Source of the DNA: Runella rosea | GTDB taxonomy: Bacteria; Bacteroidota; Bacteroidia; Cytophagales; Spirosomataceae | Assembly (NCBI RefSeq): GCF_003325355.1 | Contig: NZ_CP030850.1 | Location: forward strand, 2,542,001-2,606,000 | DNA: 64,000 nucleotides | Reading direction: 5' to 3' | Part shown: positions 1 through 8,778 of the stretch, in pieces | Layout of the letters: every line of letters starts with the position of its first letter | Numbering within the stretch: the first letter of the stretch is position 1 | Notes under the pieces: model-generated | What the model saw: only the letters and a program-made list of their open reading frames with translations | Told to the model about the DNA's origin: nothing | The model's database searches: none | Program-made: the position numbers and the translations under genes

Positions 1-621
1 GGTTACGATGGAATCTTTGGCTGTTACATAGTCAATTTGCGTAATTGTCTGCGGAAAATCGACCGTTCCCAACTTCGTATAATCATAGTAAAACACCTTC
101 TTAATCGTTCGTTCTGAAGGATCAACGTATTTCATAAAAATGGGATTTTGGCCTTTATGCACCAATTCCACCCGTTTAATATTTTTAGCTAAAGGAGTAG
201 GCGATTTCCAAGTCGTTATCATTACTCCATTCTCAAACTTTGTACTTCCTAAGCTGAACCCCATGCTTGACAAGCCCAAATCCGCTTTACGATTGTGAAG
301 AAAAAAGAAGAATTGCGTTGTCTCGGTGCTGTAAGTCGCATTTTGTTGTTGCAATACGGTATTTTTTGTCGGGTCATACACCCTTAATTCACCATTGGCA
401 TTGTTAAATAAATACAACTCAGCAGGTTTTGGAAATAACGTCACCATTCTACCAGAAGTAGCATAACAGAGTTCTGCCCGCGTATTGGTGGTTTTTCCTT
501 TGTGTGACGTGCGCATAATCATAGAAGCACTTACCTTACGGACATCCTGCGCATACCCAACACTAATAAACACAACCGCTAAAAACAATGATCTAAAAAA
601 AGCAATTCCAGTAACATTCAT
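1..621 (-). CDS. LolA-like exported protein, partial (C-terminus off window)
   Basis: The reading frame is open from the ATG at 621 to the window edge (207 codons, no stop seen). Residues 1-24 form a signal peptide ending in a Y-A-Q site. The rest is beta-rich, with a stretch of the KPAELYLFNN / GELRVYDPTKNTV type seen in Bacteroidota LolA-fold outer membrane lipoprotein-sorting proteins. The likely location is the periplasm, but whether it carries lipoproteins is unknown. It lies downstream of prmC on the same strand, separated from it by the strong terminator at 763-806, so it is probably a separate transcription unit. Fold assignment is moderate and function is inferred. Confidence 0.6.
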   Translation of the reverse strand, partial: MNVTGIAFFRSLFLAVVFISVGYAQDVRKVSASMIMRTSHKGKTTNTRAELCYATSGRMVTLFPKPAELYLFNNANGELRVYDPTKNTVLQQQNATYSTETTQFFFFLHNRKADLGLSSMGFSLGSTKFENGVMITTWKSPTPLAKNIKRVELVHKGQNPIFMKYVDPSERTIKKVFYYDYTKLGTVDFPQTITQIDYVTAKDSIVT

Positions 622-762
622 TTTAATTCGAATCAAAAAATATCGGCAAATTACAGCGTTTCATGCATATACAAAAACCTTAACGCTAGACTTACTGATT
701 AATATACTTAAGATTGGATAAATCATCCTAATTTAACTACGATGTCAAAATCGTTATGGCAT

Positions 763-806
763 AAAAAAGAAAATGGGGAGATTTACATCACCCCATTTTC
801 TTTTTT
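763..806 (-). terminator. Rho-independent terminator after prmC
   Basis: A perfect 16-bp inverted repeat (763-778 and 791-806) has a 12-nt loop, a GGGG/CCCC core and a T run on the minus-strand RNA. It ends the prmC transcript and probably the whole respiratory operon. Confidence 0.85.
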
Positions 807-817
807 AAATGCTTTTT

Positions 818-1672
818 TTATGCTGATAATTGCGCTTTTACAATACGGTCTTTGCCGTACATATCCTGAATTACTTCTACCTTTTTAAAGCCTTTTTCAA
901 GAAACAATTGCTTTACTACCTCGCCAAAAAGCTCGTTTATTTCGAGATAACATGTTCCATCCGTCTTTAAATGTTTAGTACAGAAATCAGCAATGGCCCG
1001 ATAAAACAAAAGTGGGTCTTCATCTTCAACAAACAATGCCAAATGCGGCTCAAAACGCAGCACATTCGGCTGCATACTTGTTTGTTCAGCATACGTGATG
1101 TAGGGCGGATTACTCACCACTACGTCGAACTGACCGTCAAACGAAGTATCTTTCAGAATATCATATTTCTCAAAGGTAACTTCCGATAAAAGTCGATGAG
1201 CATTTTCACGCGCAACAGTCAACGCTACGTCAGACACATCCCACCCCCACACTTTAGCAAATGACATAAAGCGGTCTAAGGCAATAGCAATGCAACCACT
1301 GCCAGTGCCAATATCAACGATTTTAACGGGATTTTCTTCCCAAAAACAGTCTTTTACAATCAACCGAACCAACTCTTCCGTCTCTGGGCGAGGAATCAAT
1401 ACCGAAGGAGAAACCTTAAATTCAAGACCACAGAAAAAAGTAGCCCCAATAATGTGCTGTATCGGTTCACTTTGGTTTAGTCGTTCAATGATTTTATCCC
1501 AGTTTGGTTGTGACTCATCAGCCGAAATGGGCTTGTCTACCATCACATCGACGCTTCGCAGGCGCAAATAATGCTCCAAAAGCATAAACGCCATTGCTTT
1601 TGTCTCTTTTGAAGAATAAGCAGTGACATTTTGGACGATGTAATCAAAAAGTGATTTGGCTGAAGTAAACAT
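818..1672 (-). CDS. prmC: Peptide chain release factor N5-glutamine methyltransferase PrmC
   Basis: Family enzymes methylate the Gln of the GGQ motif in release factors RF1/RF2 using S-adenosylmethionine, in the cytoplasm. The 284 residues show the alpha-helical N-terminal domain, the LIPRPETEELV segment (about 92-102), the SAM-binding VDIGTGSGCIAIAL loop (about 119-132) and the catalytic NPPY tetrad (188-191). Length is normal for the family. It is the last gene of the long minus-strand run that begins with actA, 83 bp after the small CxxC membrane protein, and is followed by a strong terminator. Its job has no obvious link to respiration, so co-transcription would be a matter of position. 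Confidence 0.93.
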   Translation of the reverse strand: MFTSAKSLFDYIVQNVTAYSSKETKAMAFMLLEHYLRLRSVDVMVDKPISADESQPNWDKIIERLNQSEPIQHIIGATFFCGLEFKVSPSVLIPRPETEELVRLIVKDCFWEENPVKIVDIGTGSGCIAIALDRFMSFAKVWGWDVSDVALTVARENAHRLLSEVTFEKYDILKDTSFDGQFDVVVSNPPYITYAEQTSMQPNVLRFEPHLALFVEDEDPLLFYRAIADFCTKHLKTDGTCYLEINELFGEVVKQLFLEKGFKKVEVIQDMYGKDRIVKAQLSA

Positions 1673-1755
1673 TGAACAAAAATTAGATTGGGAGCATTGG
1701 ATTTGGGAAAAAAAGCCCTAAATCCGTAAAAACTATGCATAAACAAGAACGCTTT

Positions 1756-2037
1756 TTAGCCGTTTATTACACTGCGCAACCGCTGTTGAAGCGCCACACG
1801 CTCTGCCAAGGCTTTCTTGCTACTGCGATACCACAAATAGGCAATGACGCCAACGGTAAGGTATGGAAACACAAATAAATACGCAATACCAGCGTTGATA
1901 CCATTTCCGATTACATTTCTTCCAGTGCTCATATTGGTTTCAACGGCTCCTTTGCACATCGCACACTGTGCCATTGCACTTTCAGAGAAAACAAGTGCCA
2001 ACAAAAAAATCACTAACAAACTTATTAACTTTTTCAT
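1756..2037 (-). CDS. Small exported membrane protein with N-terminal CxxC
   Basis: The 93-residue protein starts at the ATG at 2037; the longer frame would need a TTG at 2049. It has a signal-like helix (1-22), then an AQCAMCKGAVET segment carrying a CxxC pair just after the predicted cleavage site, and one hydrophobic helix near residues 48-70 followed by a basic tail. I do not recognise a named family, though similar proteins sit beside oxidase and DUF420 genes in Bacteroidota. Its place directly after DUF420 and the SCO-like gene suggests a role in oxidase assembly or metal/thiol handling; that is inference. It starts 9 bp after the DUF420 stop. Confidence 0.7.
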   Translation of the reverse strand: MKKLISLLVIFLLALVFSESAMAQCAMCKGAVETNMSTGRNVIGNGINAGIAYLFVFPYLTVGVIAYLWYRSSKKALAERVALQQRLRSVING

Positions 2038-2045
2038 ACTTATCT

Positions 2046-2588
2046 TCAATTATAGTAAGGACTAATCATTAAATAGACAATTACTCCAGTAACACTTACG
2101 TACAGCCAAATTGGGAACGCCCATTTCACTGCTTTTTTGTGAAGGTCAATCTGATTGCTCAACGCAAAATAAATGGCTCGCAACACAAACCAAACAACAC
2201 CAATTGACAACGTTATGTGCGTTATTAACAGAAAATAATAAATAGGTCTTATCAGCCCCTCTCCCCCAAACGGAGTAGATTCGTTGGAAAGATGATACAA
2301 GACATAACTGACCAAAAACAAAGCGCCTAAGCTGAAAGAAACTGTCATCATTAAGCGGTGAGCTGCAATGTTCTTTTTTTTAATAAAGTAATATCCCGCC
2401 AATAATGTAAGCGAGGTTAAGGTATTAATGAGACCATTGACGTGAGGCAATACTTTACTCCACTCTCCAAGCTCAACTTTAGGAATGCGGGGATTGAGCA
2501 AAATAGCCACAACCAACGGAATAGCCACCGCTATAATGTTTATTACTTTATTAAATTTTTTGTCTTTGGGTAATGCAAGTGTTGCCAT
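2046..2588 (-). CDS. DUF420 family membrane protein
   Basis: The 180-residue integral membrane protein has about five hydrophobic helices and conserved His residues in or next to helices (LPHVNGLINT, AAHRLMM, YHLSN, LITHITLS). DUF420 proteins occur with haem-copper oxidase genes; the Bacillus relative CtaM is needed for maturation of a haem A oxidase. I chose the ATG at 2588 (MATLALPKD) over the longer frame at 2624, which would overlap the upstream SCO-like gene by 29 bp. Position between the SCO-like gene and the CxxC protein fits an assembly role. Confidence 0.83.
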   Translation of the reverse strand: MATLALPKDKKFNKVINIIAVAIPLVVAILLNPRIPKVELGEWSKVLPHVNGLINTLTSLTLLAGYYFIKKKNIAAHRLMMTVSFSLGALFLVSYVLYHLSNESTPFGGEGLIRPIYYFLLITHITLSIGVVWFVLRAIYFALSNQIDLHKKAVKWAFPIWLYVSVTGVIVYLMISPYYN

Positions 2589-2595
2589 TATCGGG

Positions 2596-3120
2596 TTAAT
2601 CTTTGCCTTTATTGTAAATATCAATGAGGATTTTGAGTTCTGCCAACAAACGATCTACGTCTTCGGGATCAGTACCGTCATAAACACCCCTGATATATCC
2701 TTCTTTGTCTATCAATATAAACTGTTCGTTATAGAGAATGTTTTCAGCAGACTTTGCTTTTGTTAATGGCTTGACTTTATAAATATCCGTTGCGTCTTTT
2801 TCAACATTTTCACCTTTTAGGGCCTCTACTTTTACGTCGTCGGAAGCTAATTTTTCAACCCTTGAAAACTGTTGAATTAGCTGATTGGACGGGTTTTCAC
2901 CAAAAAACGCCACAACTTTAATATTCTTTTCTACGGCTGTTGGAACTTGGTAAAAAACAGTATCCTGCCCATTCATTACGACCTTTCCAGTTGAGTCAAC
3001 CAGAGGTTGAAGGTAGGGCAATGTAAAGTGGTTTTCGGCAAAACCGTGTAAAAATAAAACAATTAAAGCCGGCAACACCAACACTAGGGTTAGCAAGCCG
3101 GCTTTCAGGTATCTTTTCAT
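2596..3120 (-). CDS. SCO1/SenC-like protein lacking the copper-binding ligands
   Basis: The 174-residue protein has an N-terminal membrane anchor (about 8-27) and a thioredoxin-like domain. The C-terminal part (QFILIDKEGYIRGVYDGTDPEDVDRLLAELKIL, about 133-165) is typical of SCO proteins, which deliver copper to the CuA site of cytochrome oxidase. The place where SCO proteins carry CxxxC reads AFFGENPSNQ (about 71-80) and has no cysteine; the protein has none at all. The His normally preceding the IDKEG strand is also absent. It therefore cannot bind copper in the usual way. It lies in the oxidase operon between cox IV and DUF420, so a structural or regulatory assembly role is possible. Confidence 0.72.
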   Translation of the reverse strand: MKRYLKAGLLTLVLVLPALIVLFLHGFAENHFTLPYLQPLVDSTGKVVMNGQDTVFYQVPTAVEKNIKVVAFFGENPSNQLIQQFSRVEKLASDDVKVEALKGENVEKDATDIYKVKPLTKAKSAENILYNEQFILIDKEGYIRGVYDGTDPEDVDRLLAELKILIDIYNKGKD

Positions 3121-3183
3121 AGTATAAAATACTCTTTTACTCAGAATTGAGTGGGTAAGATACCATTCAACTCACTTAAAAAA

Positions 3184-3504
3184 TTAACGTAAGTCGAAAA
3201 TGGAGCCTCCCTCACGCATCAAGGCAATCAACAACCAAACAACAAAAATACAAGGGATTAGGATTGCCCAAATGAGTGATTTTACTTCATGCTTTAGGTG
3301 CATAAATTCACCCACGATATAAAAAGCTTTCACAATGGTCATTCCAACGAATATTGCCGTTTTGAGTGACCCTGCTTCAAGCGTAAAAGCGATTAAAAAC
3401 TCAACTGCAGTAAGGATTAAAAGAATCCAAAAAGTACGCCAAATTGCTTTTCTTTGCTCTGCACCGGCGTTTTCATCAACTTCGTGTTCGTGTACGTGTG
3501 CCAT
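3184..3504 (-). CDS. Cytochrome c oxidase subunit IV (prokaryotic type)
   Basis: The 106-residue protein starts with a His/Glu-rich cytoplasmic segment (AHVHEHEVDE) and has three membrane helices (about 24-43, 50-68, 77-95), matching the small prokaryotic subunit IV (COX4_pro). The EFMHLKHEVK loop between helices two and three is typical of the family. It probably stabilises the oxidase core and has no redox centre. It follows the two subunit III genes in the operon. Confidence 0.85.
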   Translation of the reverse strand: MAHVHEHEVDENAGAEQRKAIWRTFWILLILTAVEFLIAFTLEAGSLKTAIFVGMTIVKAFYIVGEFMHLKHEVKSLIWAILIPCIFVVWLLIALMREGGSIFDLR

Positions 3505-3589
3505 ATTTTTTTAATTTTAAGTTAAACGTTAGGAAGGTTTGCATTAAAACAACTCATACGTTTAATGCTTTGTATTTAACAGTGCTGAA

Positions 3590-4351
3590 TTATACGAGGT
3601 AAAAGAATGTAAATACAAATACCCAAACCAAATCCACAAAGTGCCAGTACAAACCTACTTTCTCAACCATTTCATAATGGCCTCTGCGCTCATACGTACC
3701 CGTAGCAGTGCGGTAGAAAACCAAGAAGTTTAGTACAACACCTGAAAATACGTGGGTTCCGTGGAAACCTGTGATGAAGAAAAAGAAGTCAGCAAACGCT
3801 GGAGGCCCGTATTGATTTACGGTAAGATTTGCGCCAAAAACAGTTTTGGAAACCCATGAACCGTCAACAAGTTCTTTAATAACCGTTCCACCTTCTGTTC
3901 CGTGGATAAAGTGGGTCCACTCCCATGCTTGACAACCTAAAAAAGTAGCACCACCTAACAGTGTCCAAAGCATATATTTTTCTACGGTAGCTCTGTCATT
4001 ACGATGGCCTGCTTCTACCGCCAATACCATTGTTACCGAACTAAAAATCAAGATAAAGGTCATTATACCCACAAACACAAGCGGTGCATGTAAGCCATGC
4101 AAAAAGGGTAGTGCATCAAAAACCTTTTCTGGAATCGGCCAGTAGGTGGGCGATGAAACAAAATCAACAACTTTACCTGCGTAGGCAGGGTAACTATAGC
4201 GAACCAAACCATAAGAAACCAGCAAAGCCGAAAAAGTAAATGTGTCCGAAACTAAAAAGAACCACATCATCAACTTCCCGTAGCTGGCTTTCATGGGTTC
4301 AACTCCCCCCAGCCATACATTTTTAACATTCGGTTGTGCAGTAGCAGCCAT
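3590..4351 (-). CDS. Cytochrome c oxidase subunit III, longer paralogue
   Basis: The 253-residue, multi-spanning protein belongs to the haem-copper oxidase subunit III family. The C-terminal pair of helices has the family signatures FHGTHVFSGVVLN (about 194-206) and YWHFVDLVWVFVF (about 236-248). Subunit III has no cofactor and supports proton uptake and stability of subunit I. A second, shorter family member lies 44 bp upstream, so this operon encodes two. It carries an extra loop between helices relative to the shorter copy, which accounts for most of the length difference. Confidence 0.9.
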   Translation of the reverse strand: MAATAQPNVKNVWLGGVEPMKASYGKLMMWFFLVSDTFTFSALLVSYGLVRYSYPAYAGKVVDFVSSPTYWPIPEKVFDALPFLHGLHAPLVFVGIMTFILIFSSVTMVLAVEAGHRNDRATVEKYMLWTLLGGATFLGCQAWEWTHFIHGTEGGTVIKELVDGSWVSKTVFGANLTVNQYGPPAFADFFFFITGFHGTHVFSGVVLNFLVFYRTATGTYERRGHYEMVEKVGLYWHFVDLVWVFVFTFFYLV

Positions 4352-4395
4352 CGTTATTCTATTAAATATTGCAAGTTTTAATTAAGACTCTTTTT

Positions 4396-4980
4396 CTAAC
4401 GAAAATACAAAAGGAAAACAAATAAATAAATCCACAGAATGTCAAGAAAATGCCAATATGTGGTGCAAATTTCTATTCGACGGAGGTTTTTGGCGTGTAC
4501 TTTTAATCTCATTGCTGAAATGAACGTAACACAAAGAACCAAAAGACCAGTGATTAAGTGAATACCGTGTAACAAAGTAAACACGTAAAAGAACGAGCCT
4601 GATGGATTACCTACAAAGTATACGTTTTGCGCGACCAAATCTTTCCAGCCCAGAAACTGCATCACCAAAAATGCCATTCCGAGCACAAAAGTAATAGAAA
4701 TTGCTATTTTGAGTGTATTGAAATTATCTTTTTTTGCAGCTATGTACGCCCAGTGCATTGCCACACTACTGACAACAAGCACAACAGTACTGTACCAGAA
4801 GATTTGCGGAATTTGAAACTCTACCCAGTTTCCTTCGGCTCGTCGAACCAAGTACGCGCTGGTTTGGGAAGCAAACAACATGATAATGGTAACGATAAAG
4901 CCCCAAAGTATAAATTTCTTGGGGTCCATCGCCAACGTTTCAGGTGCTTCCTCGATTCTTATTTTTTCTACCTCAGCCAT
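4396..4980 (-). CDS. Cytochrome c oxidase subunit III, shorter paralogue
   Basis: The 194-residue protein has five predicted helices and the subunit III signatures LLHGIHLITGLLVL (about 137-150) and TTYWHFLDILWIYLF (about 173-187). It is the five-helix form common in bacteria. The gene begins 8 bp after the ctaB stop and is followed by a second subunit III gene. Whether both copies sit in one complex or one serves as a supercomplex contact is not visible from sequence. Confidence 0.9.
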   Translation of the reverse strand: MAEVEKIRIEEAPETLAMDPKKFILWGFIVTIIMLFASQTSAYLVRRAEGNWVEFQIPQIFWYSTVVLVVSSVAMHWAYIAAKKDNFNTLKIAISITFVLGMAFLVMQFLGWKDLVAQNVYFVGNPSGSFFYVFTLLHGIHLITGLLVLCVTFISAMRLKVHAKNLRRIEICTTYWHFLDILWIYLFVFLLYFR

Positions 4981-4988
4981 GTTCTGAA

Positions 4989-5864
4989 TTAAATTTTATC
5001 CAATAGATAAGCTATTTGTACTATTGGCAAATAAATAAATGAGCCAAACATTAATTGTAAAGCCGTCTTATCTGAACACTTTCGCATCAAGTGGAATGTT
5101 TGAGCCAGAAATAATACGCCAAACAACATTGCCACCAAAGCAGAATTGATTCCTGTCATTCCCAATTCGTAGGGCAACCATCCTACTGGCAATAAGAACA
5201 ATGTATAAATCATTATTTGAATCGCCGTACTTAGATCTTTGCCCCCTTTAGACGGCAACAAACGAAAACCCGCTTTTTTGTAATCTTCATCTAAAACCCA
5301 CGCAATTGCCCAAAAATGAGGAAACTGCCAAATAAATTGAATGGCAAAAAGGATACCTGGCTCCAAGCCAAATTGATTGGTTGCCGCCACCCAGCCAATC
5401 ATGGGTGGAAATGCGCCTGGTATTGCACCAACAAATACAGCAATCGGACCAACTTTCTTTAAGGGTGTGTAAACAAAACCATAGAGAATCGTGGACAGTA
5501 CCGCCAATGCGCAAGCACGTAGATTGAACTCAACAAAAAAGAGAATTGTCGATACCACAAATAGTATGATTGCCAACCAAACGGCTTCCTGTACACTCAC
5601 ACGCCCACTCGGAAGCGGACGGTTCTGCGTACGTTTCATCAATTTATCTAAATCTATCTCAATAATCTGATTGATGATATTGGCCGCCCCTGTGATACAA
5701 AACGCAGCAAACAAAAAAATGGACAGCGGTAACCATTCCACTTTGTCGATACCTAAACTGTATCCAAAAGCGCCCGAAAAAGCAACCAACCACGCCAACC
5801 GCAACTTCATAAGTTCCAAGTAAGCACGTAGTTTAAAAAGGAGTATATCTAAGGTTATTGACAT
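4989..5864 (-). CDS. ctaB: Protohaem IX farnesyltransferase (haem O synthase)
   Basis: The enzyme transfers a farnesyl group from farnesyl diphosphate to protohaem IX, giving haem O, the first step to haem A. The 291-residue UbiA-family protein has nine or so helices, with the first Asp-rich motif at N62-x2-N-x5-D71-x-D73 followed by MKRTQNRPLPSGR (76-88), and the second motif near FWAIAWVLDEDYKKAGF (about 196-212). It follows ctaA with a gap of one base, so the two haem A genes are probably translationally coupled and feed haem A to the oxidase encoded around them. Confidence 0.95.
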   Translation of the reverse strand: MSITLDILLFKLRAYLELMKLRLAWLVAFSGAFGYSLGIDKVEWLPLSIFLFAAFCITGAANIINQIIEIDLDKLMKRTQNRPLPSGRVSVQEAVWLAIILFVVSTILFFVEFNLRACALAVLSTILYGFVYTPLKKVGPIAVFVGAIPGAFPPMIGWVAATNQFGLEPGILFAIQFIWQFPHFWAIAWVLDEDYKKAGFRLLPSKGGKDLSTAIQIMIYTLFLLPVGWLPYELGMTGINSALVAMLFGVLFLAQTFHLMRKCSDKTALQLMFGSFIYLPIVQIAYLLDKI

Positions 5865-5865
5865 T

Positions 5866-6888
5866 TCAAACGTTCATGTTTTCGGCTTTTAAAGCCGTTT
5901 TGTGAGTAAACACACTTTCAGCATTGAGCAATAGCCACACCACAAACTGCATTCCAACGGCAACGGTTGCCAATGTTAGGTGAATTGGCTGTGCAACAGC
6001 GGGCACACTCAAATAAGCCAAAATAATCCCTGTTACAATCTCAACAATAATTATTGCCAGAAGGGCATTAGACAACTTAGAAACAACCCCTTTGGTTTGT
6101 ATGTACTTAGATAATAGATAAACCAAACCAATGTGGAGGAATAGTATAACAATCGAATAAGACCTATGGATGTAAAACGAAACCCCTAGGTTCTCTACCC
6201 ACTTATTACGTCCTTCATTACCAAGATTCACCATTACATCATCCATCGCTTCCCTCACTTGAGTTCCAATCAACACCTGAAGCAATGACAGTCCAATCGT
6301 CCACTTCAACCACTTATTAATTAGTGGCTTATTAACCACCTTTTCGACTTCTACTTTCCCTACATAAGACCTTGCCATAACATACAACAATACAAATACT
6401 ATGACAATTGCCAAAAGCATGTGCAACGTAACGATGAATGGCGATAGTTCGGCTGAAACTACTTTAGAACCTAACCACCCTTGAAAGCCTGTCAGCAAGA
6501 ATGCTGCTAAACTCATATAAAAAATTGGGCGGTCTTTTTTAAAGAAGGGAATAGAAGCGAGAAGTGTTCCAAAAATCAGGACTCCCGTAAAAGCCCCAAA
6601 CAAACGATTAAGATACTCTATCCAAGTCTTCGTAGGGTTGAATTCTACTTCGCCTTTGAGTTTAGCACCGTAAATCTCCTGATAATTTGGAGGAAGTTGG
6701 GATACCTCTGTAGGAGGAACCCAACTTCCAAAACATTTTGGCCAATCGGGACACCCCATCCCAGAGCCAGTACTTCTAACAATTCCGCCGATAAGTATTA
6801 ATAAATATACAACGACAACGGTTATAAGTGCCAGCCTCCGAAATAGGCGATTGTTGTTATTTTGATCAATGAGCCTGGAATTGGTCAT
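5866..6888 (-). CDS. ctaA: Haem A synthase CtaA
   Basis: The protein oxidises the C8 methyl of haem O to the formyl group of haem A. It has eight predicted helices in two four-helix halves. The first loop has the family segment GGIVRSTGSGMGCPDWPKCFG with its cysteine pair, and haem-ligand His residues are in LHMLLAIV, FYIHRSYS, LHIGLVYL and QPIHLTL. I placed the start at the ATG at 6888 (340 residues), because the longer frame adds a basic stretch deep inside coxA. Even so the start overlaps the end of cox I by 23 bp. ctaB follows one base later. Confidence 0.92.
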   Translation of the reverse strand: MTNSRLIDQNNNNRLFRRLALITVVVVYLLILIGGIVRSTGSGMGCPDWPKCFGSWVPPTEVSQLPPNYQEIYGAKLKGEVEFNPTKTWIEYLNRLFGAFTGVLIFGTLLASIPFFKKDRPIFYMSLAAFLLTGFQGWLGSKVVSAELSPFIVTLHMLLAIVIVFVLLYVMARSYVGKVEVEKVVNKPLINKWLKWTIGLSLLQVLIGTQVREAMDDVMVNLGNEGRNKWVENLGVSFYIHRSYSIVILFLHIGLVYLLSKYIQTKGVVSKLSNALLAIIIVEIVTGIILAYLSVPAVAQPIHLTLATVAVGMQFVVWLLLNAESVFTHKTALKAENMNV

Positions 6889-8746
6889 TGTAATTTTGAG
6901 CCTCAATTTCTTTTTCCTGGGCAATGTAAGCATTCTCGTGGGGGAAGTTAGATTCCGGTGTTTGAGAATGAGGTACGTTTTGCGGAATAAAATCTACGTC
7001 TGAACCTGGTTTGCTATAATCATAAGGCCAACGATACACCGCAGGAATCTCACCTACCCAGTTACCGTGTCCTACATTCACTGGTGTAGTCCATTCAAGA
7101 GTTGTTGACTTCCATGGGTTCATCGGAGCCACTTTACCCTTAAACATGCTGTAGAAGAAGTTCCAAAGGAATATAAACTGCGCAAAGAACGTGAAGATGG
7201 CAGCGATACTCACAAACATGTTAAGGTCGGTAAATGACTTACCAAAATCAAAGCTGGTAAATTGATAATAGCGACGTGGGAAACCAGCAATACCAATGTA
7301 GTGCATTGGGAAGAATACCAGATATACTCCCGCAAATGTCAACCAGAAGTGGAGTTGTCCGAGTGTATTGTTCATCATTCGGCCAAACATCTTTGGATAC
7401 CAGTGATAAATACCAGCAAAGAATCCAAAGGCCGAAGCAGCTCCCATTACAATGTGGAAGTGAGCCACTACAAAATAAGTATCATGCAACTGAATATCCA
7501 ACGCAGAGTTACCCAAGATAATCCCAGTCAATCCACCTGATACAAACAATGACACCAAACCAATAGAGAAAAGCATCCCTGGCGTAAACACAATATTACC
7601 GCGCCACAGCGTCGTGATATAGTTAAACGCTTTTACCGCCGAAGGAACGGCAATGATAAGTGTCAGGAACATAAAGATAGAACCTAAGAATGGGTTCATT
7701 CCAGTCACAAACATATGGTGAGCCCACACGATAAAGGCAAGGAACGCAATAGCCATTAAGGAGGCAATCATGGCACGATAACCGAAAATTGGCTTACGTG
7801 AATTGGTTGCAATAATTTCTGAAGTAATCCCCAATGCAGGAAGCAATACGATATATACTTCTGGGTGACCTAAGAACCAAAACAAGTGTTGGAACAAAAT
7901 AGGGCTACCACCAACGTTTGGTAAGGCTTCGCCGTTGATATAGATTTCTGAGAGATAAAAACTTGTGCCAAAATGGCGGTCAAAAATCAAAAGCAATGCA
8001 GCCGACAACAATACTGGGAATGAGATAATCCCCAAAATAGCCGTAATCATAAACGCCCAAATCGTCAACGGAAGACGCGTGAACGTCATACCACGGGTAC
8101 GGAGGTTAATGATAGTTGTTACATAGTTTAGGCTACCCAAAAGAGATGACATAATGAAGATTGCCATACTGAGCAACCACAGCGTCATACCCATTTCTGA
8201 ACCCATGTGTGCTTGGGGCAAGGCGCTCAAAGGAGGATATACTACCCATCCACCTGCAGCAGGTCCTGTTTCCAAAAAGATGGATACAAACATTAATACG
8301 CTTGATGCAAAAAAGAACCAAAACGATAACATGTTTAAGAAACCAGACGCCATGTCGCGTGCACCTACCTGCAAGGGAATCAAGAAGTTACTGAATGTAC
8401 CGCTCAAACCAGCTGTCAGTACAAAAAATACCATGATGGTACCGTGCATTGTCACCAAAGCAAGGTAAAAGTTAGGATCTAATGCACCAGTCTCGGTTAT
8501 CCATTTCCCCAGGAAAGGTTTCATCCAGCTGATATCCGCCCCAGGAAAACCTAATTGAATACGAAAAACAACCGACATTGCCGCTCCGATAATTGCCCAA
8601 AAAATACCGGTAATCATGTATTGTTTGGCAATTACTTTGTGGTCTTCTGAGAAGATATACTTGCGCCAGAAGTTTAATTCTTCATGATGTTCATGCTCAT
8701 CATGGGCGTGAACATCGTGTTCCAAATTGGCCTCTACTACTGACAT
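6866..8746 (-). CDS. ctaD: Cytochrome c oxidase subunit I (aa3 type)
   Basis: This is the catalytic subunit, reducing O2 to water at the haem a3-CuB site and pumping protons. The 626-residue protein has all expected ligands: H101 (low-spin haem a), the H294-P-E-V-Y298 motif holding the His-Tyr crosslink and the E296 gate, H343-H344 (CuB) and H421/H429/H431 (HDTYFVVAHFHIV). The N-terminus is a His/Glu-rich tail (residues 8-24) and the C-terminus a long hydrophilic extension. It lies between cox II and ctaA. The adjacent act genes and the absence of a bc1 complex in the window mark it as the partner of alternative complex III. Confidence 0.97.
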   Translation of the reverse strand: MSVVEANLEHDVHAHDEHEHHEELNFWRKYIFSEDHKVIAKQYMITGIFWAIIGAAMSVVFRIQLGFPGADISWMKPFLGKWITETGALDPNFYLALVTMHGTIMVFFVLTAGLSGTFSNFLIPLQVGARDMASGFLNMLSFWFFFASSVLMFVSIFLETGPAAGGWVVYPPLSALPQAHMGSEMGMTLWLLSMAIFIMSSLLGSLNYVTTIINLRTRGMTFTRLPLTIWAFMITAILGIISFPVLLSAALLLIFDRHFGTSFYLSEIYINGEALPNVGGSPILFQHLFWFLGHPEVYIVLLPALGITSEIIATNSRKPIFGYRAMIASLMAIAFLAFIVWAHHMFVTGMNPFLGSIFMFLTLIIAVPSAVKAFNYITTLWRGNIVFTPGMLFSIGLVSLFVSGGLTGIILGNSALDIQLHDTYFVVAHFHIVMGAASAFGFFAGIYHWYPKMFGRMMNNTLGQLHFWLTFAGVYLVFFPMHYIGIAGFPRRYYQFTSFDFGKSFTDLNMFVSIAAIFTFFAQFIFLWNFFYSMFKGKVAPMNPWKSTTLEWTTPVNVGHGNWVGEIPAVYRWPYDYSKPGSDVDFIPQNVPHSQTPESNFPHENAYIAQEKEIEAQNYNDQFQAH

Positions 8747-8778
8747 TTTTATGAGAGTTTAAAGTTGTAAATTTTCAA

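Noticed and set aside
485-721. Open frame of 78 codons at the left edge
   Set aside because: It runs opposite the signal peptide and promoter of the LolA-like gene, which has the better coding pattern.
1700-1724. Possible terminator between the small CxxC protein gene and prmC
   Set aside because: The stem (GGATTT/AAATCC plus GGG/CCC with a bulge) has its T run in the loop, not after it, so it would not stop transcription.
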